Below, in pieces: positions 1 to 15,363 of a stretch of 64,000 bases of DNA. Under the pieces are notes generated by a model, which had not been told where the DNA came from, did not search any database, and saw only the letters and a list, made by a program, of their open reading frames with translations. The DNA is from Chlorella sorokiniana (lineage: Eukaryota > Chlorophyta > Trebouxiophyceae > Chlorellales > Chlorellaceae): assembly GCA_025917655.1 (NCBI GenBank), contig CP084613.1, positions 4,342,001-4,406,000 on the forward strand, read 5' to 3'. The position numbers were made by a program, and so were the translations under genes. Numbering within the stretch: the first letter of the stretch is position 1; each line of letters begins with the position of its first letter.

Positions 1-201
1 GCGTTTGGGACGGCAGGAGGGGATGCGAATGGATGGCAGCTGGCCTAAGGCCCAGCCCTCGACAGCCGATGCTGCGTGCTGCGATGCAGACGTGGCGAAG
101 CTGCAGCTGCTGGATGCCATGTCCCTCTTTGCCGCATTTCCAACGGGAGTCCCTGCCACACCCCTTTTTCCGCTCTCTGCACCCTCTTCTGCGCTGCGCA
201 G

Positions 202-390
202 ATGGGCATGGTGCGCACTTGGTCCGCTTACTCTCCGTATGTGGCGGCGCACGGCGAGGCGGCGACTGCGGAGCGGCTGGAGCGGTACCGTCGGGAGCTG
301 CTGGCCGCGCTGGGCGTCCCGGACGAGCACACCCCCGTCAGGCAGGCCTGGCCGGTGGATATGGTGCTGGCCCGGGGCCGCGCCCGCTGA
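202..390 (+). CDS. SAM-dependent methyltransferase, last exon (partial)
   Basis: This is the terminal exon of a gene that begins to the left of the window. A pyrimidine-rich tract ends in CAG at 199-201 and the exon runs to TGA at 388-390. The 62 residues include VRTWSAYSPYV, then a helix-forming charged stretch, then WPVDMVLARGRAR. This matches the C-terminal pattern of the class I methyltransferases annotated as DDB_G0268948-like (TWSxYxxY, later wPvxlllA). The SAM-binding core would lie outside the window, so substrate and catalytic residues cannot be judged. The family call rests on this short tail only. Bases 1-201 look like the preceding intron. Confidence 0.55.
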   Translation: MGMVRTWSAYSPYVAAHGEAATAERLERYRRELLAALGVPDEHTPVRQAWPVDMVLARGRAR

Positions 391-692
391 GCGGCGGCGA
401 CGGCGACAGCTGAACCGGCGGGCGTGCTTGCGAATTTGATGTAGCCATTTAGTTGATTTCATGTCACTCTCCGACTCTGTCCTCATGGAAGGAAGGCAGC
501 AGGAAATGCAGCCTGCGTAAGGGGGCCCAGGGGTGACACCGTTTCGCGGCCAACACCCGGAAGCTGAGCTGGCAAGCAGGCGGTGGCGCGGCAGCAGGTC
601 AACATGTGTGTAGGTTCCGGGTGGGAGATGCACTTTTGGAATTGAGCTGCTGATGTGATCCCGAGTGTCGGGCGGCGCTTTGGCGCCCTGAA
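391..692. other. Intergenic, adenosine kinase upstream region
   Basis: This spacer holds the 3' UTR of the methyltransferase and the promoter of adenosine kinase. No gene, TATA box or repeat was recognised. Confidence 0.4.
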
Positions 693-4367
<3,675 letters not shown>

Positions 4368-4812
4368 TGGCCTGTGTGTATTCCCTTTGAATTGGTCTCT
4401 TTGCGGCAAGGCTTTTTGAGCCTCGCACCTTCCATGCTGAACGCCTCTCTGCCAGTGCCCAACTCCTTCTGTGACCTCTGTGACGCCTCCTCGTATGATG
4501 TCATCAAGTTTTAGACAGATGAAGCATCGTTATCCCTGAATTCGGGCCCCAGGGCTCGCGAAGCGGACTGGTGAGCAAAGTACTTCTCAAACGGCAGTAC
4601 GTTCACTTCGCTTCACGCCCACCCGGCGGCCTCTTTCACGTGGCCGCCTTCCGGAACTACAAAGACACGGCCCAGCACCCAGTGGGTTGTGGAAAGGAAG
4701 GGGCTCGGTGATCACCCCGCAGCAGGGCGCTATCTATCTGAGTCTCTCCCTTACACAGCAAACAACCGAAGGACGCCTTTGCCCGTACACGAAAGCCAGC
4801 AAAGCAGCAATC
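4368..4812. other. Intergenic, RAD23 upstream region
   Basis: The 445 bases hold the ADK 3' UTR and the RAD23 promoter and leader. Nothing else was recognised. Confidence 0.4.
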
Positions 4813-7464
4813 ATGCCTCTGAAACTAAAGTTCAAGACCGTTCAGGGCAAGCAGTTCGACCTGGAGTTTGATGAGGACACCAAGGTGCGCACTGGTCGTT
4901 GTCACGTCGGTGTGGGGCCACCCACGCGGGCCCGGGCCGTTGACCCACCCGCCGCCTCTGTGTGGCCACAACCCGCCTTGTGCGCCCTGGCTGTGCCCTG
5001 TGCAGCTGGCTGATGTGAAGGCCAAGATTGAAGAGACACAGGGCGCGGAGTTTCCTGCGGGAAGCCTGAACATTATTTACCAGGGCAAGGTAGGCTTGAC
5101 TTCGGAGCTTCCATCGGCGGCTTTGCAACCCTGGACACGGCCTTCCGCCGCACTTTGCCATTCATGGGCATCATCCCATCCGAGCTTCCATCCCTGCTGC
5201 AGATTCTGAAGGACGAGACGAGCCTGAAGGACAGCAGCGTCACTGAGACCGGCTTCTGTGTGGTGATGGTGATGAAGGTGGGGCCCGGCGGCACGCCGTG
5301 GGGGCGGGGCATCCTCTCGCTGTGGGGCGCGGGGCCTCCTCTCGCTGTGGGACCCCTCTCACACCTGCACTGCGGATGCCTGTTGCCCCCTCCTGCGCAG
5401 AAAAAGGCGGCCGCGCCTCCCACAGCCGCACCTCCTGCAGCGGAGGCAGCTCCTGCTGCTGCGCCTGCGGCCCCTGCTCCCGCCGCCACAGCCCCCGCAG
5501 CCACCCCTGCCCCCGCACCAGCGGCCGCCGCGGAGCCTGCCCCGGCGCCTGCCTGCCGCCCCGGATGCCGCTGCCGCGCCGGCGGAGGCCCAGCCTGGAG
5601 CCGGCTCGGGGCTGCTGACCGGCCCCGCACTGCAGGAGAAGATTGATCAGGTGCGGGAGCTGCACACGCCCGGCTGTGTTGCTGAGCTGGCCAGCCGTCC
5701 CCGGCTTCCTATCCCCAACCAGCTTCTACCTCGCCACGTCCAACAGCGCTGCCCATCCTCTTCGCAAGAGCGCGCGAATAGCAGCGCGCAGAAAGGAAAG
5801 AAAGTGTCCATCTCGCCCCCTGCCCACGCAGATTTGCGAGATGGGCTTTGAGCGCGAGCAGGTGGTGCGCGCGCTGCGCGCCGCCTTCAACAACCCCGAG
5901 CGCGCTGTGGAATACTTGATGACCGGCATACCCGCGGGTGGGTTGCCGCCGCTGAGCTCACCGCCGCAGCAAGCTGCTTCCGCGCCGTGCTTGCATGCGT
6001 GACTGCTGGGCAGAGTGCAGTGCCGCAACAAGCTCCCAGCGCCTCCGGTTGCCCGTGCAGAACTGGAACAGGCTGCGGCGCCTGCCCCTCGTGCCGCCCC
6101 TGCGGCGGGTGCCCCAGGCGCTGCGCCGCAGCAGCAGCAGCCCGCGGCCCCCGTTGACCAGCCGTTTGACATGTTTGGGGCCGCGCCCGGCGGCGGCGGC
6201 GGCGCTGGCGCGGCGCCCGGCGGCCCGCTGGCGGCCCTACGCAACAGCCCTCAGTTTCAAGGGCTCCGCGCCGTGGTGCAGCAGCGGCCCGAGCTGCTGC
6301 AGCCCATGCTGGCGGTGAGCAGCGGGCAGCCTGCTGCGCGGCCTGTGCATGCGAGTCGTTGAGCAGCCCGCCCGCCAGCTGTCCATCCCTGCCGCCAGGC
6401 AGGCTTCCGCAGCCTGCCGGAAAGACGGCATGCTGTAAGCTCTCCGAATCCACATAACTCGATATACTGCCTTTCTGGTGTTTGTCTCCTGCTCTTTGTT
6501 TCTGCAGGAGCTGGGCAAGGAGAATCCCGCGCTGCTGGAGGCCATCAACGCAAACCAGGAGGTGGGCAGGAGCCTTTGGTTTTGGGAGTTGCGGACACCT
6601 TGCCCACCTTACAGTGCGGTGTACGTACGGTGCTCGCCGAGCTTTCCCTGCTGCGGCAGATGGAACAGGAACGCGCCCACAACCATGCCCACCCACACTG
6701 CCCACCCCCAAAACGCTGGCAGGAGTTTCTGGCGCTGATCAACGAGCCCATTGGGGAGGGCGGCATGGAGGCCCTGCTGCAGCAGCTGGCGGGCCAGATG
6801 GGCGGCGAGGGCGGTGCGTGGGATGGGCAGGGCGCTGCTGATGCCGCCGCTGCTCGCACTGCCGTGCTTGCCTGGGGCCTTCAGGAGCGGCTAGGCCGAC
6901 GCTCGCCTCCGTGCAGGGTGCGGCAGCAGCTGCAGGAGGCCTGCTCTATGCGCCTAGCCTTGCTTTTATGGTCTGGTGCAGAGGAGCCGATGGGGGCGTT
7001 GAGATTGAGCTGACTCAGGAGGAGATGGATGCAATCGCCAGGTGCGTGGCGCAGCGCAGGACGGCCCAGCTGCTATGCTGCCAACAATGCCAGCGCAGCC
7101 TTGCCCAGTCTGCAGGGCAAGCTGCCTTGCCTATGGTAAGGTGGTACGACGTCGCCCCGCCCCCTTCTCCCCTCTGACTGGTGCTGCAGGCTGGAGGCCA
7201 TGGGCTTTGACCGCAACGCGTGCATCGAGGCCTTTTGATCTGCGACAAGGTGAGCTGGTGGGTTGCGTGGATGTGTGCGCGCACCCCTGTCTGGTGGCAG
7301 CCTGGGGAGGCTGACATGGGTGGGCATGGCTTCCGTCTTGCTTCCCCAGCATGATGTGCTGTCGGGACAGGGCCTCACGCGTGCCAATGCCTCCCCGCCG
7401 CTTCGCGCAGAATGAGGCGCTCGCTGCCAACTACTTGCTGGAGAACGGCGGCGACATGATGTGA
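4813..7464 (+). CDS. RAD23: RAD23 ubiquitin receptor / nucleotide excision repair factor (spliced)
   Basis: RAD23 shuttles ubiquitylated proteins to the proteasome through an N-terminal ubiquitin-like domain and stabilises the XPC/RAD4 damage sensor. The full domain order is visible. The ubiquitin-like domain starts at ATG 4813 ([19 protein letters not shown], then IIYQGK). A long Ala/Pro linker lies at about 5400-5600. UBA1 follows ([17 protein letters not shown], then EYLMTGIP). The STI1/XPC-binding segment reads [19 protein letters not shown] and continues to [11 protein letters not shown]2 reads [15 protein letters not shown], then [17 protein letters not shown]. Stop is 7462-7464. The reading frame breaks in the Ala/Pro linker near 5550 and in the T run 7233-7236, where one more T restores the family sequence FLICDK. 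Both breaks are more likely sequencing error than biology. Confidence 0.95.
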
Positions 7465-7955
7465 CCTGCTGGAGAATGGCCTCTCCTCGTTTCTGGCTGA
7501 ACCTCGCTGCCCTCTAAGCTTGCGCCATTCTTCAGTCTCTCATGTGAAGTGAAACGTGCTTCAATCCTACACAGATGGCGGGGGATTGGGGCTGCATGCG
7601 CAATCCTTCGGCGCAGCCATGCACTGTTGGCGACCGCTACGTGGAGAGTGTACTCGATTGAGAGCTTCGCCTGCACTGCACGCCGCCAAACCGATGCAAT
7701 CCCGCTTTAGGGCCGCCAATAAGATGCATTCTACCACAGCAAACTCCGGAATCGTCCAAAAGTCGAGTGCTCGCAAAAGGCTGTGGTACAGCAAGGGCAC
7801 TATGGCATAAGGCCCAAACCCGTGGTCGCCGCCTCACATTATCGGCTGGAACGCCATATCGTCCGTCTCTAATATATCCAGCCTTCCTCCGAGCTCGCCA
7901 CACCCAGAGTTGAAGGCGCGCCTGCGCCGGCGGCTGGTTCAGGAGATCTGCAGCG
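7465..7955. other. Intergenic between RAD23 and the mTERF gene
   Basis: This 491-base spacer is less GC-rich than its surroundings. It carries the RAD23 3' UTR and the upstream region of the next gene. No feature was recognised. Confidence 0.4.
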
Positions 7956-10900
7956 ATGCAGGAGGGAAGACGTGCTGGTGCACGGTTGGTCTGCACGGCT
8001 GCGCTGAGCAGCACCGCCGCCACCGGCGCTTTCACTGTCCAGGGCATTGCACTGCAAGGGCTGCCTTTCGCTCCTCTGCGACTACTGAGCGACGCTGCCA
8101 GCCAGTTGAGCGCGGCCTGCAGCGCCCACGCCGCGCACGAGCAGAGTCGCCAGCGGCGGCTGAGCCACTATGCCGCCACGACCAGCAGCGGCGGCAGCCA
8201 ACCCTGCAGCAGCAGCAGTGTGGGCCGCCGCAGCGGCAGGGGCGAGCGCAGCTTTGCCTCGCAGCCAGCAGCAGCTTACGAGCAGGCGCTGGTGGAGGGC
8301 GGCGCCACTGGGGCAGGGGCTGCGCCGCTGCGGCGGCAGCCGCCGCCGCCGCCGTCGTCGCCGCTCGCCAGGGAGCGAAGCGACCTGCTGGAGCGCGCCC
8401 ATCTGGCGGCGGCCACCTTGAAAGCGCGCGCCATGGAGCGGATGGAGGCGGTGAAGCGCATAGACGCGACCAAGGCCACCGCGGGAGTGTCCCAGCTGGG
8501 CTTCCGGGAGCGAGTGGGGCTTCCGCCCGCGATGCCGAAACCGCAGGGCCGCCAGCGGCTCACCCGCGTCAAGCAGGTGCCTGTGCTGCATCAGCGTATT
8601 GGCAAGGCTGTTGTCTTGTTTATAGGGAGCTCCGAAGGCAGCATGCACGGCCTGGTTGCGTTGAACGCGCCGCCCTCTCTCCGCCAGCGCGAACAAGGGC
8701 TGGCCGCCGCCGTGCTGCTGCGGGTTTCGGCTCCTGCCGCCTGGCATGCCTCTCCTGCTTCATGCCTGCGCCTGTGTTTCTTGCCGGCCACCCCCTGCGC
8801 AGGAGCAAGAGGAGACGGATGTTTCGGTGTGGGAGCGGCTGGGCCCCATGTTCACCGCTGGGCGCTCGACGCAGCCGACGCCCGCCTCCATCGCGGCGCT
8901 GTCCATCTACCGACAAGAAGTGCTGCGCGGGCAGGACGTGAGCGCTGCGCACGCTTTGCATGCCGCGCTTCCAGCCGTTCACGCCGCGCTGACACCGCGG
9001 CCCGCCGGCTGGCGGTGACGCTTTGGGCGGCCCTGCCTCGGCTGGCTCTCCCTTCCTTGTGCTGCATGCTTGGGCTTGGGCTGCTCCAGCTGCGTATGAC
9101 ACCTTAACTGACGCCCAGCCTGCTGTCCCGCCGCCACCCGCCGCTGCTGCAGCCCGATGCCGCCGCGGACGGCTGCGCGCACGTGCCCTTCCTGCGCTGC
9201 GGCATGTACGCCGCGCAGCAGGGCTACGCGCTTTCTTCCAGCCCCGCCCGCCACGGCCTGCTGTCCGCCATGCTGGCCCCCGAGGAGGCGCCGCTGTCGG
9301 CGCGCACCCAAGGCGTGCTGCAGGGCCTGCGCGAGGCGATGGATGCAAGCCGCAGCGCGGCAGGCGGCCGTGCGGGCGTGCAGAGCGACGCGTCGGCGGC
9401 GTTGCCGGTAGGCCGCGCAGCGCTGGAGTCGCTGCTGCCCGCCACGGAGCCTGCTCCCCTCGCTGCGTTGGAGGCGGCCGCGGAGGGCAGCGAGGGGCGC
9501 TGCGGCGGCGGCGGCGGAGGAGGAGGAGGAGGAGCCTGTGGACATGACGCTCGCTGAGCTGGCAGAGTGGGAAAGGCAGCGTGCGGAGCGAGGGGCCGCG
9601 GCCCGCGCCGCCTCGCGCCGCTCCCGCCCCCGCCGCCCGCTCGCGGCGGCTGCGGTGCGACGGCGGCGGCCGACCATGTGCTGCGTGCGCTGGGCGAGGT
9701 ACCTGAGGTGGAGGTTGGTCAGCTGGTGAGTTGTCTTCTCCTTAATCGCCTCGAGCTCATGCTGAGCAGTCGAAAGTCGTGGGAGGCGGGAGGAGGGCAG
9801 GGTGGGGTGCTGGCGGATTGCCTTGCTGTTCGAGTTTGACAATGGTCGATCGGCGCATTGCCCCTCCACTTCTGGCCTGCACCGCCACCTTCTAACGGCA
9901 CCGTGCAAGTTCCCTCCGATGCCGCAGCGTGCAACAGTGCACAGCCTGTACAAGCCGTCCCGGCGGGCGGCGAGGAAGGACGCGAGGCCGCTGACCCCGC
10001 TGGTGCCGCCCGCTGACCCGGCGGCGTGCCTGGCGCGGGTGAAGCGGAACGCCGAGGTCCTGGTGCAGGTAGGCCGGCCTGGAGGTGTTTGTTCTGTTGT
10101 TTCCCTGGCTGGGCGGGGTCAGGAGACGGGGGAGCGGCTGGTTTGTTGGAAACCGCTCCGCCGCCTCTCTCTTGTGGAGCCCCTGAGGCGGCTGCCGCAT
10201 CCCATCCCGGCCGTGTGTGCCCACAACGCCACCTTGCTGTCGCCGCTTGTTGTCGCTGACTGGTTTCTGATGCTTGCTGTCGCCGTCTGTTGCTGATGCT
10301 TGTTGTGGCCGTCTGGTTGTCGCTCAACGCAGGACTTGGGTGCCGGCCAGTTTGAGGCGCTGGTGGCGGAGGCCCCTTGGGTGCTGCTGCTGGATCCCGA
10401 GACCCAGGGGTGAGCGCTTGTGACCACACACAGTCGTTCAGGGTTTTGCAGCCTCAAAGTGCTTATCACACTGTTGGGTGAGCGACCGCCCTGCCCTACG
10501 TCGTCTGTGCGAGGGGCAAAGCCCGTCTCCTGCGTTTGGGGGTGGTCAGTCGAGATGGCAGCCGCCTTCTCAGTCCTGGCACCGCAGCGGCCCCGCTCAG
10601 CCTTTTCACCCCCTCCCCCCTCAACCCGTCTTTGCCGCAGGCGCCCGCAGCTGGGCTGCCTGCATGCTGCGGACATGGGGCGGCGGGAGCGGGCCAAGCT
10701 GCTGCGCGGCTACCCCCGCCTGCTGACGCTCGACGCAGAGGCGCACCTGCTACCGGTGCTGGAGTACCTGCAGGCACGATTCTGCTGAGCCATATGCCTC
10801 TGCTCTGCCGTTTGGCTGTGTCTGGGTCTGCGCCAGCCTTGCATCTGCGGCTGCTGCTGCCCAGTCGGTCCTCTGAGCTCGTCTTGTGTGGTTTAGGTTC

Positions 10901-12799
10901 AGTTGCATGCGGTCGGCGCTCTGTCTGCCTGCCGGCAGCGTTGCGCGCGCCTCTGGCCGGCCGTTGCCGCCACTCCTGCCCACACGTGTGCCCTGCAACC
11001 CACCCGCCCCCTGCAGGGCCTGGGCATGAGCAGCAAGCAGATGGCTCAGTGCATCAAGAAGAACCCAAGGCTGTGCGAGCCCAACTCCCTCCCAGCGCTG
11101 CGTGCGTGCCGCCGCAGCCGCAGCCGCAGCCCTTTGCCTTGCGGGCGGCTGGGAACCCCACCCTGCATGTGCGGCAAGAGCTGCCACACGCTTGCGCGCA
11201 TGCCAGCCTGCAATTCCTTGCAACCCTCACACCATGTGCTGCGTGGCTCCCCATCCTTCGTCGTGCAGAGGCGGTGGCGGCGTTCTGGCTGGGCAAGGGA
11301 ATGGCCAAGGCTGACTTCATCCACATGCTGGCGCAGTTCCCGAGGTGCGGCGGCGCTGAATCTTTCTGCCACATAAGCCTGATACTTGGACAGCAGCTCT
11401 CCACCACGCTGCGAATGCCTGCAGCAGGGGGCTTTGCTGGCCTGCTGCTGCTGGCTTGGGCCGCGCGCTGCCTGTTGTTCCGTGGACTGGCTGCCTCCTC
11501 TGCCTGCCAGACCCCTTGCGAGCGTTTCCCCTCCCCGCCTGTCCCCCTCCAGGCCCCGAGCTACAACTTGAATGTGTGGCACCTAAAGTATGAGTGGCTG
11601 GCGGCCCACGTCGGCTTCACGCTGCGCGACGTCTCCTGTGAGCCCCCTGCATGCAGCCCATGTCCCGCTTGCCGCTGGGCAGCGCAGCACGGCTGCCATT
11701 GTGTCGACCTCGGTCCAAAATTTGCATCAGTCTACTGGGATGTGGCGCACGGATGCCCCCGCAGCTGTGGCTGTATGTGCCCGCCGTGGCTGTTCCCCCG
11801 TAGGACAGACATCTTGGCACTTTTGCCCGCTCACCAATCGCCAACGGTTCTGCCTGCCCCTGCTCCCCTCCGCAGTCATGCCTTGGTTTGTCGCACGAGA
11901 GATGGCCAGCATGGGGCCGCGCATCGCACTTGCGCTGAGCCGGGCGTCAAGGTGTGCCAGCAGCCGCTCGCTCGCTCCCAGCCCCCTGCCGCAGCCCTGC
12001 CCGACCCTGTTACCTGCTGCCTGCTGCCGTGCCCTGCCGTCCCTGTCTGCTGTCTTTCGCAATGCACGGGCGGCGCCAAGCTTGAGACAGGCTGGGCAAT
12101 GAAGACGTCGAGCATGACATGTCCCCTGCCCCGCTGACTAGTTTGTGCCTGCCCACCTCCCGCCGTGCAGTTCACCCGCCCCTCCTCCAATGTGGCCCTC
12201 GGTCCGGGCGGCGGCCGGCGGCGGTTCGGCTGCGTGAGCCTGGGGCGTTTCCTGTGCACAAGGGAGGAGCAGACCTGCAGGAAGCTGGGGGTGTCGCAGG
12301 AGGTGGGCGCCGCTGCGGGGGTGGTTCTCCACACCGTGTTTTATGCGACCGCGTGTTGCTGCCCTGCCAGGGATCTGCTTGAGACTGCTGCAAGGGGCAA
12401 GACAGGGCCTGAGCGGGGGCATGCCTCCTTGACACGATGTTGCGCGTGTGGGTTCATGCTGCGCTGCGTTGGCGCCACCTCAGCGTGCTGCCGCCGCCGC
12501 TGCCCACGCCGCAGGAGTTTGAGTCCTTCAAGCAGCGCTGGCTGGCGGAGGAGCTGCCTGCCTGGCTGGCAGCACGCAACGCCAGCATCGAGCAATATCG
12601 GGCGCTGACGGGCTCACGCAAGTGCCCCACGCACAGAGCGCTTGAAGCAGGGGCTCCCGCCGCCACGGACGCCTCCCTGGACCCGCATTCAGCGACGGCA
12701 CACGGACGTCAGCTGGAGGATGGTTTCATGTCCAGCGGGCAGGTGGAGGAGGGCGAGGGAGAGGAATCGGAGGAAGAGCTGCTGGCTGCTGTGGCGTGA
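7956..12799 (+). CDS. mTERF-repeat organellar gene-expression protein (spliced)
   Basis: mTERF proteins are helical-repeat, nucleic-acid-binding proteins that act in mitochondria or chloroplasts in transcription termination, splicing or ribosome assembly. The repeats are clear in the second half: MGRRERAKLLRGYPRLLTLD, then GLGMSSKQMAQCIKKNPRLC, FWLGKGMAKADFIHMLAQFP and VWHLKYEWLAAHVGFTLRDV. Each shows the helix-turn-helix and the Pro-Arg/Leu pattern of the family. The C-terminus has LGVSQE joined to EFESFKQRWLAEELPAWLA, then an acidic tail to TGA 12799. The N-terminal half (about 7956-9720) is rich in Ala, Arg and Ser with a predicted helix LLERAHLAAATLKARAMERM and is not recognised. It could be a targeting peptide plus an extension, or a separate gene wrongly joined. 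Several exon joins are uncertain. Confidence 0.75.
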
Positions 12800-13197
12800 T
12801 CACCAGGGCGACCGGGACATCCGTCGTGCGTCTGCTGTGACATTCGCCTGTGTGCTGTGTTAGTGTGCCGGGGCCGCCTGTTCGTGGCGAGCTCCCAGAG
12901 GCGGCTGAGCGCCGTTCGTTCCTGCCGGCGGCTACCTCCCAATTTTCCTCTGTATGCATCTACCGTGTTTGCACGTCCTGATCTACGTTGTCAGATTTCA
13001 TGTCATGAACATGCTGCACCTCCTAAGTCAGAAGAGCAGCATGAGGGCTTTGGTCGCACCTGCACCGTCTCAGCGCGCACGTCACGGTCGTGCAAGCAAG
13101 CCGCATTGCCTCCTTTGGCGCTGGGGTCCATCTCGGATCGTAACCCAGGCACATTTCCCCGTCGGGTCAATGAAATAGGGAGGGGCGGCTGACCAGC
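12800..13197. other. Intergenic between the mTERF and TRIC-type genes
   Basis: This holds the 3' UTR of the mTERF gene and the leader of the next gene. Nothing else was recognised. Confidence 0.4.
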
Positions 13198-14974
13198 ATG
13201 GCGCTCGCCCTGGTGCTGTCCCTGTTGAACCAGGCGTCGCTTGCTTATCAAAATGTTCCATTCTGGGTTCTGGTGACGGCCCATAGCTTGACGGTTGTCA
13301 CCGCCTACCGTGGCTACTCCCCTACTGGCTGGTCAGCTGGCTGCTGGGGTTCCTGGGCGCCTTTGGAGGCGGCATGACCTCGGCATTGCTGCTACAGGTG
13401 ATTTAATTATCGTAGTAACGCGCGGTCAGCGCTGAACCCCTGCCAGTTGCTCTACTGGCTGCTGCTACCGCCGCTGCCCGCTGAATCCTGGCTCCTCCAA
13501 TTTGTTGCGTCACTCTTGCTCCACTTCTCCCTTGCCCCACAGAACCCGTCTGTCGCGGCTCTGGGCCTGTTTGCACGCAATGAAGTCGGCCTATATTACA
13601 CACTCACCTGGTGGGCGGTCAACTACGCCCCAGGCGGCTGGGGAGCGCGGCTGGCGGCGCTGCCGCCCATCCAGGCCGCCGCAAAGGTGCTGCGCGCGGT
13701 GCTGCGGGCCAACACGGTGGTGCAGCGCGTGGATGCGGCGGTGCGGCTGCACCCGGGGTCGTGGCGGCGCCCATCGTGCTGGGCACGCTGTCTGCCTGCG
13801 GCGGCACGCTGCTCGTCGACGCCTTCCGCCACTGCGCGGGCTACAAGCAAGGTGGGTGCCGCGGCAGGGGTGCTGCACCAGACAGACTGGCAGCACCCCT
13901 CCTTTGCAGCTTCGTTGCCGTCCTCCTGTCAGGCGGCGCCCTGTCTGCCTGCCCATGCCCCTGCATCTCAACAGTTCTGCCCACGCGGCCTGCTTCCTCC
14001 TCCTGCTGGGCCCCTCTGGAACCAGTTAGCTCGCCTCCTCCTCCAAACGCCCATCCTCTAAACCTGCCTAACCCTACCCCCTTTTCCCTCCTGCTTCAGG
14101 CCCCAACGAGCTCTCCCACCCGGGCCACGCGCTGCGCTCTGCCGCGCTGGGCGCGCTGTGCCACTACCTGCTGGTGCATGTGGCGGGCTTGCTGAGCAGC
14201 CAGCAGGGGCTGGGCCTCGTTGTGTCGCTCTACGTGCTGCACAGCCTGGCCGCCGACCTGACGTGTGTGTGTGTGTGTGTGGGGGGTCGGACGGTGCGGT
14301 GGGTCGGGGAAGAGTGCAATTGCGTTAGCTTCGTTGCGTTCTTGGCCACTGGCTGGCGCATTTTTAGCGAAGCAGGGGGCCGGGCTGCAGCCCTGCCTGG
14401 AACCACCTCCCACCCCCTTCCATACATACAAGCGCGTGCTGCACCTGATGAGGGCTGTCATCGGCCGAGCCGCTTGCTGAGCGCGTTCTGCGGTTCCAGG
14501 CTTCCTCCAAGGGTCCCCGCTGTTGCTTTCCCGCAGGCCAGCCTTGCGACTACACAGCACCCCTGGGCTGGCTGTTCCACACGGTGAGGCTGCGCTTGCT
14601 GCGCAGGCTGCTCTGCACGGTGGTTGCCCCCTTGGCTGCAGCGCTTTGGCATGCACAGCCGCCGCCGTGCTGCCCCCCGTGCCTGCTGTGCAAGCGCGGC
14701 GTGCGGCTGGCCAGGGCGCCGCCATTGACGGCGTTTTCCCGCTTGTTTGATGTAGGTCACTCGCATACCCACGCCAGAGGCCGCCGAGCAGGCCGCCGCC
14801 GCAGCCAAGGCAGCCAAGGCTGTGAACGGCAAGTCGCCGCGCGCCGGCCGGCGGCGCAGCGCCTCACCAGCCTCATCTGGCGGGCAGCTCTCGGCCGATG
14901 AGCGCACCCCTGGCAGCATCTTCGTGCGGCGCTCCACACGCCAGCGAAACCTGGCAGCCGCCGCCGCGCATTGA
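13198..14974 (+). CDS. TRIC-type (TMEM38-like) trimeric intracellular cation channel
   Basis: TRIC channels are monovalent-cation channels best known from animal ER/SR membranes, where they balance charge during calcium release, and from prokaryotes. The features match in order. The first helix reads NQASLAYQNVPFWVLVTAHS. Helix 2 carries the glycine kink, WLVSWLLGFLGAFGGGMTSA. Then LYYTLTWWAVNYAP, the basic helix AAKVLRAVLRANTVVQRVDA, and GTLSACGGTLLVDAFRHC, equivalent to the second glycine-kinked helix. Next come HPGHALRSAALGALCHYLLV and GLGLVVSLYVLHSLA. A Ser/Arg/Ala-rich tail follows to TGA 14972-14974, in place of the Lys-rich tail of animal forms. The frame between 13297 and 13311 does not join cleanly, and one G appears missing in the run 13755-13758. 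The family call is an inference from motif order; an uncharacterised plastid membrane protein is the main alternative. Confidence 0.7.
14263..14281 (+). repeat. (GT)n at the 5' splice site of a TRIC-gene intron
   Basis: A GT dinucleotide run begins right at the end of the exon coding SLAADLT, so the splice donor is embedded in the repeat and its exact position is ambiguous. Confidence 0.85.
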
Positions 14975-15363
14975 AATTGAGCTGATCCCAAGCGACAGTC
15001 ATGAGCTTTACTTTTAACTGGCTGCCGTGCGCCCCCTGCTGCGCTGCAATGCCTCTTGCGATCTAGCACTGCTCTATCTTTTACTGGCTTGGCGCATGTC
15101 GACAAAAATTGCTGCTCCCAAAAGGGCAAGTGCATACCAAAATCACGCCGTCAAAGAGTTTGAAGTAGTTCTGGCAGTAGGTGCATGTCGCAACGGATGC
15201 GGGGCTTGAGTGAGCTGGAGAGTCTGGGCAACCATTGCTGTGCTGAGTGGTAGCTGGGCGCTAGCTGACAGACCAGGCGACGGAGGCTTTCCGCCAGAGA
15301 AGGGGGCCTTGCTTGGGATCTGGTCTCAGCCCACGCTGGCCGCCGCGCTGCCACGAGATGATC
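14975..15363. other. Convergent intergenic region
   Basis: The tail-to-tail spacer between the TRIC-type gene and the secreted Cys-rich gene should hold both 3' UTRs. No other feature was seen. Confidence 0.4.
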
